From the NCBI GenBank assembly GCA_030836155.1, contig JAURQI010000098.1:1-39799 (forward strand): a DNA stretch of 39,799 nt, written 5' to 3'. Made by a program: the position numbers and the translations under genes. The notes below the pieces were generated by a model. That model did no database searches, was not told where the DNA came from, and was given only the letters and a program-made list of their open reading frames with translations. This document shows, in pieces, positions 1 to 10,764 of this stretch; the stretch's first letter is position 1; each line of letters opens with the position of its first letter. Source of the DNA: Crocinitomix sp. Lineage in GTDB: Bacteria > Bacteroidota > Bacteroidia > Flavobacteriales_D > Crocinitomicaceae.

Positions 1-2
1 AT

Positions 3-2866
3 GGTGAATGTGCAGACCTTTCCGCTACCTATACTGGAGGAGGTGTTCCAACTGATTATACAGTTGCGGATATAACATATGCGCCAGATCCTTATGGTGT
101 TACAACCGTTTCTCTAACAGATGATTCACAGACAGGTCTTTTGCCGATTGGTTTTGACTTTTGTTTTTATGGGAATACTTACAGTGATTTTGTCATTTGT
201 TCGAATAACTGGATTGGTTTTAGCGCCGGAGAAACATCTACCTGGGTAACAACCGCAATTCCAGCTGTCGCTGGTGCACCAAGAAACTGTATTATGGGCC
301 CTTGGCACGATATTAATCCGAGTGTTGGAGGTACAATTAGTTATGATGTATACGGAGTAGCTCCTTTTAGGAGGTTGGTAGTCACTTATGAAACAGTTCC
401 GATGTTCTCTTGTGGTGGATTATTATTTACGAGTCAGATTATAATCTACGAAACGACTAATATTATCGAAAACCACATTTCATCAAAACCAATTTGTGCT
501 ACATGGAACAGTGGAAATGCTGCTCAAGGTATACACAATATTGACGGGACTGCAGCGGTTGTTTATCCGGGAAGAAACAACACAGCTTGAGATGTTACCA
601 ATCATGCAGTAAGGTATACACCAATAGGCACACCAACAATAGAATGGTATGAAGGCGTCACTTTATTAGGTACAGGTGCAGATATAACCGTTTGTCCAGC
701 GACTACCACAACTTACACTGCAAAATTAATATCATGTGGCTCTGAAGTCGCAACAGATGACGTTGTAGTTACAGTTAATCCTGATCCAGTTATTGATGCC
801 GGGGGGTAGACCAAGAAGTTTGTGAAGGAGAAACAGTTATTCTAGCAGGAACGGGAGCTGGATTAGGCGGGACTTATGCTTGGGATGGTGGCGTAACCGA
901 TGGTGTTGCTTTTACACCACCTCTGGGAACAACAACCTATACGGTAACAGGCACAGATACAAATGGATGTGATGGGACAGATATGGTTGATGTAACAGTT
1001 AATCCTGCGCCTATTGTGACTGCGTCAGCCACGCCAACTGAAATTTGTGAAGATGAAACATTAGTCTTAACCGGAGGTGGAGCCGACACTTATGCTTGGG
1101 ATGGCGGAGCAACGAATGGTGTTGCATTTACACCTCCTTTAGGTACAACAACTTATACCGTATCCGGAACCGACCTAACAACGGGTTGCGAGAATACTGC
1201 AACGGTTGATGTTACGGTTAATCCTTTACCTGCTGTAACAGCTACGGCTGATTTCACTGAAGTTTGCGAAGGTGATTTCGTTGTCTTAACAGGTGGAGGT
1301 GCAGACACCTTCACATGGGATGGTGGTGTCACTGATAGCGTTGCTTTTGCTCCTCCAATCGGAACAACGACCTATACAGTAACCGGAACAGATGCTGCAA
1401 CAGGTTGTGTAGATACAGCAACCATAGATATTACATCCTTTGATTTACCGCCAGTTACTGCAACTGCAACCCCTGATGAAGTATGTATCGGCGAGTCAAT
1501 CACTTTTACGGGAGGTGGAGCTGATACCTATGTGTGGACAGATGGAATTGTTAATGGTGTTCCGTTTACTCCAGCGGCGGCAGGTACTTTTACCTATACA
1601 GTGACAGGTACATTAGGAATCGGTTGTGAAAACAGGGCTGATGTAACGGTCACAGTTCATGACTTACCTACTGTAACGGCTACCGCAACTCCTGATGCAA
1701 TTTGTGCAGGAGAAACATTAGTTCTTAATGGTGGAGGAGCCGATACGTATACTTGGGATGGTGGAGCGACTGATGGAGTAGCCTTTGAACCTCCTTCTGG
1801 AACAACAACTTATACAGTTACAGGAACGGATGTAAATGGTTGTGAAAATACCGCATCAATTGTTGTAACGGTTAATCCTTTGCCGACCGTCACTGCCACT
1901 GCTTCTGATATCGAGATCTGTTTAGGTGAGTCTATTGTCATGACAAGTGGCGGTACAGCAGCTACTTATGATTGGGATGGTGGAGTTACAGAGGGCGATC
2001 CTTTTACACCACTGACCCCAGGTGATCATACTTTTACGGTAACAGGAACTTCTGCTGAAGGCTGCGTTTCATCGGCTTCAGTCACAGTTACAGTCATTGA
2101 GTGTGAGGAGGTTGTAGCAAACTTCCTTTATGATTCAAATATTTGTATTGGCGATTGTGTATCATTTAGAGATTCTAGTATTGGAACAATAGTTTTTTGG
2201 GATTGGGTATTTGAAGGTGGTGATCCAAGTACTTCTTCGCTTTCTAATCCAATTGTTTGTTTTAATACAGAAGGTGATTATAGTATTACGTTGACGGTAA
2301 CCAATGAATATGGATTGACTTCAACGATTACACAACCTCTTATGGTTCATGGTGTTCCGTCAATTACAGCTGCAAATGACACCATTATTGATGCTGGTGG
2401 AACAGCTATTCTGGTAGCAACGGGTGGCGATGCTGATGGGGTGTATATTTGGACTCCAGATCATCGTTTGGATTGTCAAGATTGTCAAATAACGGAAGCA
2501 AGACCGGATGAAACGACGACGTATCAAGTTATGTATATGAGTCCTTATGGTTGTGCATCATCGGATACGGTATTGGTATTGGTAAATTATGCGAAAAGAG
2601 TGGGAGTCCCTTCGGCATTCTCGCCAAACGGAGACGGAAATAATGACGTGCTTTTTGTAAAAGGAGAAGGTATTGTGAATATGAGTTTCCAATTATATAA
2701 CCGTTATGGTGAAATGATTTTTCAATCGGATGATCAACGAATTGGTTGGGATGGAACCTATAAAGGACGTCTTGAAAATCCAGCGGTATTTACATGGGTG
2801 CTTCATTATACATTTGAAGATGGCGAATTAGGAATGTTAAAAGGTAATACAACACTAGTACGTTAG
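3..2866 (+). pseudogene. Large Ig-like-repeat surface adhesin with gliding-motility-associated C-terminal domain (CHU_C, T9SS type B); 5' end off-window; reading frame interrupted
   Basis: Frame 3 is open from base 3 to TGA 588-590. The same frame continues as DVTNHAVRYTPIGTPTIEWYEG... to TAG 807-809. Homology then continues in frame 2 from ~809 (DQEVCEGETVILAGTGA...) into ORF 983..2866. About six Ig-like units (~72-75 aa, 'ICxGETLVLTGGGADTYxWDGGVxDGVAFTPPxGTTTYTVTGT...GCEN'), one PKD-like domain, then 'VGVPSAFSPNGDGNNDVLFVKGEGIVNMSFQLYNRYGEMIFQSDD...GWDGTYKG' typical of CHU_C. Confidence 0.75.
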
Positions 2867-2921
2867 TTTAAAGTTGCTAAACGGTTATCAGCTAACGGTT
2901 AAACTGTTAATAATTGAGGTT

Positions 2922-2965
2922 AAAACCCACATTATGATGCTGATCATGGTGTGGGTTTTATATTT
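2922..2965 (+). terminator. Rho-independent terminator downstream of adhesin
   Basis: AAAACCCACA ttATGATgctgATCATgg TGTGGGTTTT followed by T-rich sequence. Confidence 0.7.
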
Positions 2966-2999
2966 TTCATACATTTAACCTACTAACCAATTTTTTTTT

Positions 3000-5030
3000 A
3001 TGAAACAAAATTACTTGAAAGCGGCAGCATTGGCCTTGAGCTTAATGGGAGCCAATGAGCTAGCTGCTCAAATTACAACAACTTTTGATTATACGGGGGA
3101 TGTACAAACGTACACAGTACCTCCAGGTATAACTTCTATTCAAATTGACTGCTACGGTGGTCAAGGTCAAGCAACAACAGTTGATGACTATGCACCGTTC
3201 TCTACTGGCGGTCTCGGTGGTTATTCTGTAGGCGAATTATCGGTAACACCAGGCGAAGTATTAAACATTTATGTGGGTGGTCAAGGAGCTGATGGTGCTG
3301 GCGGATACAACGGTGGTGGAACCGGTGGATTTGGTACAGCAGGGTCAGGTGGAACCGCTGGTTATGGCGGTAGTGGTGGAGGAGCTTCTGATGTGCGACA
3401 AGGCGGCGCTACTTTGGCTGATCGTGTGATTGTAGCTGGCGGCGGCGGCGGCGGTGGTCGTAACTATACCAATGGTTCTTGTGTTCCTTGTGGTACTGGA
3501 GGTAACGGCGGCGAAGGCGGAGGCTTAGCTGGAGGAGATGGTGATGATCCAGATGACGCTATTTACGGAACTTATTTTAATCCAGGTTCAGGTGCTGGTG
3601 GCGGAACAGATGTTGCTGGTGGAGCAGCTGGGGATGGACCAGAAGGTCCTGATGGAAATGTGGGAACACTTGGTAATGGAGGTCTCGGAATTGACGGAAA
3701 CTACGGCATCGCAAGTGGCGGTGGTGGTGGAGGATACTACGGTGGTGGTTCAGGCGCTGGTGCAAGTTCAGGTTCAGGAGATGCTGGCGGCGGTGGAGGA
3801 GGAGGATCCTCTTATGTCGGTGGTATGGTCGATGGAACAACAACACCGGGTATTCGAGAAGGAAATGGACAAATTATTATTACGGAGCTTTGCACACCGC
3901 TTACGGTTGACGTTTCGAGTGATGAAATTTGTGCAGGGTCTGAATTGACATTATCAGCTACCTCTGAAATCGGAGGTACGGTTGTTTGGGACGGAGGAGA
4001 TGTCCCTAACGGAGAAGCATTTACACCAGAGGGATTAGGAGAAGTTATTTTTACAGCAACTTCAGATGCCGATTCAGATTGCCCTTATGAAGCAACGGTT
4101 ACAATTTTAGAATTACCTGAGGTAATTGGAGAAGTTGATGATTTAGATATCTGTTTTGGTGATTCAGTAATTTTCACGGCAAGTGGAACGGCTGATACTT
4201 ATGAATGGAGCGGTGATATTGTAGATGGCGAGTATTATGCGCCTGAAACAACAGGAGATAACGAATTCAAAGTATTTGGATTTGACGAAACAACTGGATG
4301 TTCTGATTCGGCTACTGTATTCGTATTCGTATATGAATTACCTGAAGTTCTTGCAACTTCTGATGAAGAAACGTATTGCGATGGTGACATGATCACTTTA
4401 ACAGGTGAAGGTGCTGATGCCTATGAATGGGATATGGGTGTAGAAGATGGCGCTGCATTCTCTCAAGATATCGGTACTGAAGTATATACTGTAACAGGTA
4501 CATCGCTAGATGGCTGCGAAGCATCTGACGAAATTGAAATTACGGTTAACCCTAATCCAGAGATCTCTATGACAGGAACTGATGAAATGATGGGTAGTGA
4601 TGGAACAATTGATTTAACGGTTGATGCTGGTGCTGCACCATATACCTATGATTGGGATAATGATGGAACAGGTGACTTTGACGATACTGAAGATCTTTCT
4701 GGATTGGTAGCAGGAACATATACAGTCGTTGTTATGGATGCGAATGGTTGTACTGCAACAGACGAGATTACCTTAAACTCTCAAGTTGGAATTGATGTTT
4801 TAGAGAATCAATTATTAACGGTTTATCCTAATCCAACTGCTATTAACTTGACAATCGTTCGTGAAGGTTCCTTTACATACCAATTGGTGTCAATTTCAGG
4901 TGAAGTTGTGCTGAATGGTGCAGGAACCGATCAAGAACTGCTGAATATGTCAGAGATGGCAAACGGCGTTTATTTATTGCAAGTCAATGCTGATGAAACT
5001 ATACAGACAGTTAAAGTAGTAAAGCAATAA
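3000..5030 (+). CDS. Secreted glycine-rich protein (ALK/LTK-type glycine-rich domain, Gly_rich-like) with Ig-like modules, SprB-like repeat and T9SS type A sorting domain
   Basis: Signal peptide MKQNYLKAAALALSLMGANELAAQ; 'GGSGGGASDVRQGG...VAGGGGGGGRNYTNGSCVPCGTGGNGGEGGG'; Ig-like modules; 'GTIDLTVDAGAAPYTYDWDNDGTGDF...GLVAGTYTVVVMDANGC'; C-terminal 'VYPNPTAINLTI...NGVYLLQVNADETIQTVKVVKQ'. Confidence 0.85.
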   Translation: MKQNYLKAAALALSLMGANELAAQITTTFDYTGDVQTYTVPPGITSIQIDCYGGQGQATTVDDYAPFSTGGLGGYSVGELSVTPGEVLNIYVGGQGADGAGGYNGGGTGGFGTAGSGGTAGYGGSGGGASDVRQGGATLADRVIVAGGGGGGGRNYTNGSCVPCGTGGNGGEGGGLAGGDGDDPDDAIYGTYFNPGSGAGGGTDVAGGAAGDGPEGPDGNVGTLGNGGLGIDGNYGIASGGGGGGYYGGGSGAGASSGSGDAGGGGGGGSSYVGGMVDGTTTPGIREGNGQIIITELCTPLTVDVSSDEICAGSELTLSATSEIGGTVVWDGGDVPNGEAFTPEGLGEVIFTATSDADSDCPYEATVTILELPEVIGEVDDLDICFGDSVIFTASGTADTYEWSGDIVDGEYYAPETTGDNEFKVFGFDETTGCSDSATVFVFVYELPEVLATSDEETYCDGDMITLTGEGADAYEWDMGVEDGAAFSQDIGTEVYTVTGTSLDGCEASDEIEITVNPNPEISMTGTDEMMGSDGTIDLTVDAGAAPYTYDWDNDGTGDFDDTEDLSGLVAGTYTVVVMDANGCTATDEITLNSQVGIDVLENQLLTVYPNPTAINLTIVREGSFTYQLVSISGEVVLNGAGTDQELLNMSEMANGVYLLQVNADETIQTVKVVKQ

Positions 5031-5053
5031 GCTATATTAAATAGTTCATATGA

Positions 5054-5083
5054 AGACCTGCTCCAATAGGGCAGGTCTTTTTA
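5054..5083 (+). terminator. Rho-independent terminator
   Basis: AGACCTGC tccaatagg GCAGGTCT TTTTATT, just after the 3000..5030 CDS. Confidence 0.85.
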
Positions 5084-5212
5084 TTGCAAAAACATTGCAG
5101 ATAATAGATGAATGATTCGCTAGTCATTAATGGTATCAATATACCTGATATTAGTCATATATCTTTTAGATTCTAATGTTTAACTTAGTGTTATTAATCA
5201 ACTTTTATAATT

Positions 5213-6805
5213 ATGAAACAGAATTACTTAAAGGCAGCAGCAATTGCCTTGGGATTATTTTCCTCCAACCAACTTGCTGCTCAAGTTACAACAACATTTG
5301 ACTATACCGGAGATGTGCAAACGTATACCGTTCCTGTTGGTGTAACGTCAATTCAAATTGAATGCTGGGGAGCCCAAGGGCAAGCAACAACTATCGATGA
5401 TTATGCACCATTCTCTAACGGAGGATTAGGTGGGTATGCCGTTGGTGTGTTAGCTGTTACTCCAGGAGAAGTATTAAATATTTACGTTGGTGGAGAAGGG
5501 TTAGCCGGTGTCGGCGGATATAACGGTGGTGCCATTGGAGGTCTTGGATCTCCTGGTAGTGGTGGTACGGAAGGTTATGGCGGCAGTGGCGGTGGAGCAT
5601 CTGATGTTCGCCAAGGCGGAACTGACTTGACTGATCGTGCAATTGTTGCTGGTGGCGGCGGTGGCGGAGGTCGTAACTACACCAATGGCTCTTGTGTTCC
5701 ATGCGGAACAGGAGGTAATGGAGGTGAAGGAGGAGGAACCGTTGGTGGCAGCGGTGACGATCCTGCTGATGCTATTTACGATGTTTATTTTAATGTTGGA
5801 GCTGGTGCTGATGGTGGAACTGATGCTGCTGGTGGATCCGGTGGTATGGGAGAAGAAGGAACCAACGGTAATGATGGTGAGTTAGGAATTGGAGGAGTTG
5901 GAATTGGAGCAACACAAGGAGCTGGAAGCGGCGGTGGTGGTGGAGGCTACTACGGTGGAGGTTCTGGTGCAGGTCCAAGCGCAGGGTCAGGAGCAGCTGG
6001 CGGCGGTGGAGGAGGAGGATCCTCTTATTTAGGAGGTGTGACTGACGGAGAGACTTTGCCTGGTGAGAGAGAAGGAGATGGACTCATTGTTATTACTGAA
6101 CTATGTAATCCAATGACTGTTACGGTATCTGATGACGAAATTTGTTTTGGAGACGAGGTAACTATTTCAGCAACTGCTGAAAGTGGAGATGCTGTAACTT
6201 GGGACATGGCAGTAGAAGATGGTATTGCTTTCGTGCCAGAAATGGTTGGAGAAAATACCTATGTCGGTAGCTCGGGTAACGTTGAAGATTGTGATGCCGT
6301 TGTAACGATATGGGTAAATGAATTACCTGAGGTATTTGGATCGTCTACACCAGATGATGGCGGCACGGGAGTTGGGGCTATTGATATCCTAGTTACAGGT
6401 GGAGCTCCTGCTTATGTCTTTGACTGGAACAATGATGGAACTGGTGATTTTGATGACACAGAGGATCTTACTGGCTTAACTACAGGTGCTTATGTTGTGG
6501 TTGTGCAAGATGCGAATAGTTGCGAAAGTCAACCAGAATCATTCTTCGTATCTGATTTAGCTAGCCTTAGTTCAGATGAGCATTCGACAATCAGTGTTTA
6601 TCCTAATCCAACCGTTGATCAGTTAACAATTGTAAATGAAGGTGTATTCACTTATCAATTGATCTCGATTTCGAGTGATGTCGTATTAAACGGAAATGCG
6701 ACGGATCAAGAAATCTTGAGTTTGTCAGAAATGGCAAATGGAATTTATTTCTTACAAGTAAATGTAGATAGCACAGTTCAAACCATTAAAGTAGTAAAGC
6801 AATAA
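5213..6805 (+). CDS. Paralogous secreted glycine-rich protein with T9SS type A sorting domain (fewer Ig-like modules)
   Basis: Near-identical signal peptide and glycine-rich domain to 3000..5030; C-terminal 'VYPNPTVDQLTI...NGIYFLQVNVDSTVQTIKVVKQ'. 530 aa versus 676 aa. Confidence 0.85.
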   Translation: MKQNYLKAAAIALGLFSSNQLAAQVTTTFDYTGDVQTYTVPVGVTSIQIECWGAQGQATTIDDYAPFSNGGLGGYAVGVLAVTPGEVLNIYVGGEGLAGVGGYNGGAIGGLGSPGSGGTEGYGGSGGGASDVRQGGTDLTDRAIVAGGGGGGGRNYTNGSCVPCGTGGNGGEGGGTVGGSGDDPADAIYDVYFNVGAGADGGTDAAGGSGGMGEEGTNGNDGELGIGGVGIGATQGAGSGGGGGGYYGGGSGAGPSAGSGAAGGGGGGGSSYLGGVTDGETLPGEREGDGLIVITELCNPMTVTVSDDEICFGDEVTISATAESGDAVTWDMAVEDGIAFVPEMVGENTYVGSSGNVEDCDAVVTIWVNELPEVFGSSTPDDGGTGVGAIDILVTGGAPAYVFDWNNDGTGDFDDTEDLTGLTTGAYVVVVQDANSCESQPESFFVSDLASLSSDEHSTISVYPNPTVDQLTIVNEGVFTYQLISISSDVVLNGNATDQEILSLSEMANGIYFLQVNVDSTVQTIKVVKQ

Positions 6806-6839
6806 GATTGCTGAAAGATTTAATAAAGTTTATTAAATC

Positions 6840-6876
6840 ACAAAGCCCGTTAGTCTATGACTAGCGGGCTTTGTTC
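6840..6876 (+). terminator. Rho-independent terminator
   Basis: ACAAAGCCCGTTAGT ctatg ACTAGCGGGCTTTGT, a long stem with one G:U pair. Confidence 0.8.
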
Positions 6877-7100
6877 ATAATTTAAAAAACATCTTTGAAA
6901 ATGAACCTAGTTATGAAACATTACTATTAGGTCTCAGACTCTGTATTTAATACAAGCTAAAGGCTATATTCCCCTAAAGAAAAATAAAAAAGATTTAATC
7001 AATCACTTATATATCTGTAAATAAGTAGTTTATCTTTCAGGTTTTCTTTTTCTAGAATTGGAAATTCTTCAGAAAATAAATAGATCCCCACCAGGATTCA

Positions 7101-8309
7101 TTAAACACGCTCAATTATTGTCGCATATCCTTGACCTACACCAATGCACATCGTAACCAATGCGTATCTTTTGTTTGTTTTCTGAAGTTCAATCGCGGCG
7201 GTTTGTAGAATACGTCCTCCTGTCATTCCAAGCGGATGACCAATGGCAATACCACCTCCATTCGGATTAATCCTTGGATCATTATCTGCGATTCCAAATT
7301 CTCTAGTGCATGCAAGAACCTGAGCTGCAAACGCCTCATTGATTTCAATGATGTCCATGTCGTCCAAAGTTAATCCTGCTCTGTCAAGAGCTTTACGGGA
7401 AGCATATACCGGACCAATTCCCATAATACGTGGCTCAACACCAGCAACAGCTGCTGATACTATTCTAGCCATGGGTTTGAAGTTATTTCGTTTCACAGCA
7501 TCTTCTCCAGCAATCAAAAGAGCAACAGCTCCGTCATTCAATCCGGAAGCATTTCCAGCCGTAACAGAACCTCCTTCTCGCTTAAAAGCTGCTCTTAATT
7601 TACCCAATATCTCAAGTGATGTATTGGGTTTTATAAATTCATCTTGATCAAAAATGATCGGATCTTTTTTGCGCTGAGGAATCTCAACGGCAATGATTTC
7701 TTCTGCTAAACGTCCATTTTTTTGTGCTTCCGTAGCCTTCATCTGGCTCCAATAAGCAAATTGATCTTGATCTTGACGGTTGATGCCGTATTTTTCAACT
7801 AGGTTCTCAGCGGTTACACCCATACCATCTGTTCCATACATTTCATGCATCTTTGGGTTAACAAAACGCCAACCGAAACTAGAATCAAACATTTCAGCAT
7901 CTCTACCAAATGGCTTAGAAACTTTAGAAATAACCCAAGGACCTCTGGTCATGTGTTCAACACCTCCAGATATATAAATATCACCAGCACCATCTTTAAT
8001 AGCACGGGCTGCATTGATCGTAGAAGCCATTCCAGATGAACATAAGCGGTTGACGGTTTCGCCTCCAATAGAATAGGGAAGACCTGCCAATAAAGAACTC
8101 ATGCGGGCAACATTTCTGTTGTCTTCACCAGCTTGATTAGCACACCCAAAAATAACATCCTCAATTTCTGAAGGATCAAAATTTGGATTTCGATTGATTA
8201 ATTCTTTCATAACAATGGCACCTAAGTCATCTGTTCTTACTGGCGCTAATGTTCCACCGAAATTTCCAATCGCTGTGCGTATCGCATCAACTATAAATAC
8301 ATCTTTCAT
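7101..8309 (-). CDS. Acetyl-CoA C-acyltransferase / thiolase (PcaF/PaaJ-like)
   Basis: Full-length thiolase: catalytic Cys region 'NRLCSSGM', 'EINEAFAAQ', '[16 protein letters not shown]', 'MCIGVGQG'. Confidence 0.93.
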   Translation of the reverse strand: MKDVFIVDAIRTAIGNFGGTLAPVRTDDLGAIVMKELINRNPNFDPSEIEDVIFGCANQAGEDNRNVARMSSLLAGLPYSIGGETVNRLCSSGMASTINAARAIKDGAGDIYISGGVEHMTRGPWVISKVSKPFGRDAEMFDSSFGWRFVNPKMHEMYGTDGMGVTAENLVEKYGINRQDQDQFAYWSQMKATEAQKNGRLAEEIIAVEIPQRKKDPIIFDQDEFIKPNTSLEILGKLRAAFKREGGSVTAGNASGLNDGAVALLIAGEDAVKRNNFKPMARIVSAAVAGVEPRIMGIGPVYASRKALDRAGLTLDDMDIIEINEAFAAQVLACTREFGIADNDPRINPNGGGIAIGHPLGMTGGRILQTAAIELQKTNKRYALVTMCIGVGQGYATIIERV

Positions 8310-8395
8310 GCTTTCAATTTTAGAGCTATAAAGTTAAAAATTCGCACGGGATTCTGAGGTGTATACGAAGGGAAATTAATTATCTTGGCCACAGC

Positions 8396-9814
8396 ATGCA
8401 TATATCTCATAAAACCGTCATGTGGATTCTTATCCTTGTCCAAGCCATTTTTGGTCTTTTGGTGATCAACGGTTTTCCGATTTCACTCGACGAACCATAT
8501 TCAGTCTATCACGCACAATCTGAAATTCCTGAGCTATTGGCAGAAGTGAATAGTGGTAATAATGCTCCCTTACACTTCTTATTGCTCCATTTTTGGGTTA
8601 AGCTATTTGGTATTAGCGCATTTGCCGTACGCTCTATGTCACTGATAATTGCGCTTTTTTCAACAGCCATACTTTTTCAATTAGCACGAAAATTCTTTTC
8701 GATAAAATATAGCATTCTCCTGGTTGGTTTATTCATTTTTTCAAGGTTAAATCATTTTGTTGCCCTCGAGGCAAGGATGTACGGACTTTTTACTTTGTTT
8801 TTTATGCTAATTCTATGGTCTTTATGGGGCTTTTTTATTGAGAACAAAAAGAATTGGTTTTGGCTTGCGATTTGGAATGTTGGTTTGATGTACACCCATT
8901 ATTTGGGAGGTGTTGTGATTTTTATGGAGGTTCTATTGCTCATTTTCTTTTGGTCAAAAATGAATCCTGCGAAATGGAAGATGCTATTGGGTACATTTGG
9001 ACTTAGCCTCTTGTTGTTTGCTCCCGGAATTTATTTATTGATTGAAAAGACACTTTCTTACGGATCTGAAGGTTCTTGGGTACCAGCCGTTCAATGGTCA
9101 GATTTATGGACAAATTTGGTGAAGTTATTTAATAACCAATTAACGTTGATTATAACGTTAGTAGCCGTTTCCGGAGCTATTTACCTGTTCAAAACCTCGC
9201 AAGAGAAAGTCAAAAAAGAAAGGTTGTTCTTTTTGGTTTTTTGGTCTATCGGAGGTTATTTCCTTTTATTTCTGATTTCTTTATTCTTTTCTTCTGTCTT
9301 TTTTATAAAATACCTTCAGTTCCTTACCATCCCTTTCTTTTTACTGCTGGTTTACGTGCTTACGGTAGGTTTTGAGAATAGATCTGGAAGATTGAATTTT
9401 TTACCCTTCCTTTTATTATTTTTTTTCGCGGGAAGTGTGAAATTCATCCCAGATGTTAATCGCGAAACTGATAAATTGATCGAGTATGTCGAAAAAATGA
9501 AAACGGTTGAGACAATTATCTATTATTCTCCTCCTCATTATGACCTGACTTTGGCCTATTATATCGATCCGGTTTTATTCAAACAATCAAAGTCAATTAG
9601 AGCGGATTTATCAACCGAAGATTATCATGCCATTTATCACGCTGATGAAATTTTGATCGATAAAAAATCTTTAATCTATATCGATTTTGATGCGGATATG
9701 CTTTATCCTGAAAATGAAATCCTCCATCGATTGGATAGCGAAATGATTTTTGAAAGTGTAGCGTCATTTAAGGGTGATTTTAATGTCTTTTTATACAGGA
9801 AACGAGATGTTTAA
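8396..9814 (+). CDS. Polytopic membrane glycosyltransferase, GT39/PMT_2-like
   Basis: Multiple hydrophobic segments; N-terminal acidic motif 'PISLDEPYSVYH', 'FAVRSMSL', 'ALEARMYGLF' typical of ArnT/PMT-type transferases. Confidence 0.75.
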   Translation: MHISHKTVMWILILVQAIFGLLVINGFPISLDEPYSVYHAQSEIPELLAEVNSGNNAPLHFLLLHFWVKLFGISAFAVRSMSLIIALFSTAILFQLARKFFSIKYSILLVGLFIFSRLNHFVALEARMYGLFTLFFMLILWSLWGFFIENKKNWFWLAIWNVGLMYTHYLGGVVIFMEVLLLIFFWSKMNPAKWKMLLGTFGLSLLLFAPGIYLLIEKTLSYGSEGSWVPAVQWSDLWTNLVKLFNNQLTLIITLVAVSGAIYLFKTSQEKVKKERLFFLVFWSIGGYFLLFLISLFFSSVFFIKYLQFLTIPFFLLLVYVLTVGFENRSGRLNFLPFLLLFFFAGSVKFIPDVNRETDKLIEYVEKMKTVETIIYYSPPHYDLTLAYYIDPVLFKQSKSIRADLSTEDYHAIYHADEILIDKKSLIYIDFDADMLYPENEILHRLDSEMIFESVASFKGDFNVFLYRKRDV

Positions 9815-9911
9815 AGGAATTCCTTAACTTTATCTTAACATAGAAAGCGTATGGCAATGATGCCCTTTTCCAAAAAAGGAATTAGCTTTGCGGCGCCAAT
9901 TTATATAATTC

Positions 9912-10685
9912 ATGGTCGGAATTCGAGTAAATATTATTGGAGCAGGTAACGTTGCGACTCACTTAAGTAAAGCTTTATTTGCGGCAGGTGTTGAAATCGT
10001 TTCGGTTTATTCGCGCCACTTTATAAATGCACGTGCTTTGTCGCATCAATTTGGAGCTCGAGCTATCGATCATTTAGCTGATCTACAAGATGGGGTTGAC
10101 CTTAATATTGTGACGATTAAAGATGATGCCATTGAAAGTGTTGCCAAAGAATTAAACAAGACAATACCGGTTGTTCATACTTCGGGCATTCAGCCGATTG
10201 ATGTCTTTAAAGGATTTGAGGCCTATGGCGTTCTGTATCCATTACAAACCTTTTCAAAACAACGTGCTTTAGATATTGCCGCAATTCCATTTTTAATTGA
10301 AGCCAATAGCATTGAATTTGAACGTTGGATTATTCAATTTTGTCAAGACAATTTATCAGATGAGTCGATTAAAGCTGATTCTAAAAAAAGAAGTGAAATT
10401 CATTTAGCTGCAGTATTTGCCTGTAATTTCACTACACAATTAATGGCCGAATCCGATAAGCTTTTGAAGTCAAGAACGGATTTAGATTTATCGATTTTAC
10501 ATCCGCTGATACGCGAGACCATGGAGAAGACGTTGGAGCTAGGTCCACATACAGCTATGACAGGGCCGGCAAAGCGAGGAGATTGTGCAACGGTAGAGAA
10601 GCATTTATCAAAATTAGATGATACTGAATTAAGGTCAATCTATGAAATGATCTCCAAACGGATTTCTGAACAGCACGGTTCTTAA
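9912..10685 (+). CDS. Rossmann-like + DUF2520 domain-containing protein
   Basis: 'VNIIGAGNVATHLSKAL' dinucleotide-binding motif; 'SGIQPIDVFKGFEAYGVLYPLQTFSK', 'LAAVFACNFTTQL', 'TGPAKRGDCATVEKHL' typical of DUF2520 proteins. Confidence 0.88.
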   Translation: MVGIRVNIIGAGNVATHLSKALFAAGVEIVSVYSRHFINARALSHQFGARAIDHLADLQDGVDLNIVTIKDDAIESVAKELNKTIPVVHTSGIQPIDVFKGFEAYGVLYPLQTFSKQRALDIAAIPFLIEANSIEFERWIIQFCQDNLSDESIKADSKKRSEIHLAAVFACNFTTQLMAESDKLLKSRTDLDLSILHPLIRETMEKTLELGPHTAMTGPAKRGDCATVEKHLSKLDDTELRSIYEMISKRISEQHGS

Positions 10686-10764
10686 TGCGCATTTAGCCTA
10701 TTCTAAGTGAGAATAGCATTGGTTTTACATTGATGAGCGAGTTTATTCCTATATTCGAACCTGT

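Noticed and set aside
801-806. G6 tract as a clear phase-variation switch
   Set aside because: A six-base tract is short for phase variation and a separate in-frame TGA lies upstream; kept only as one hypothesis among error and decay.
3538-3948. ORFs inside glycine-rich genes (3538..3948 +, 3577..3846 -, 5457..5702 -, 5637..5885 +, 5790..5978 -)
   Set aside because: Low-complexity Val/Leu/Glu- or His/Leu/Gln-rich translations of GGN repeats in alternative frames; the in-frame glycine-rich CDSs explain the region.
7339-8039. Plus-strand ORFs 7339..7647, 7780..7977, 7845..8039
   Set aside because: Antisense to the well-supported thiolase gene.
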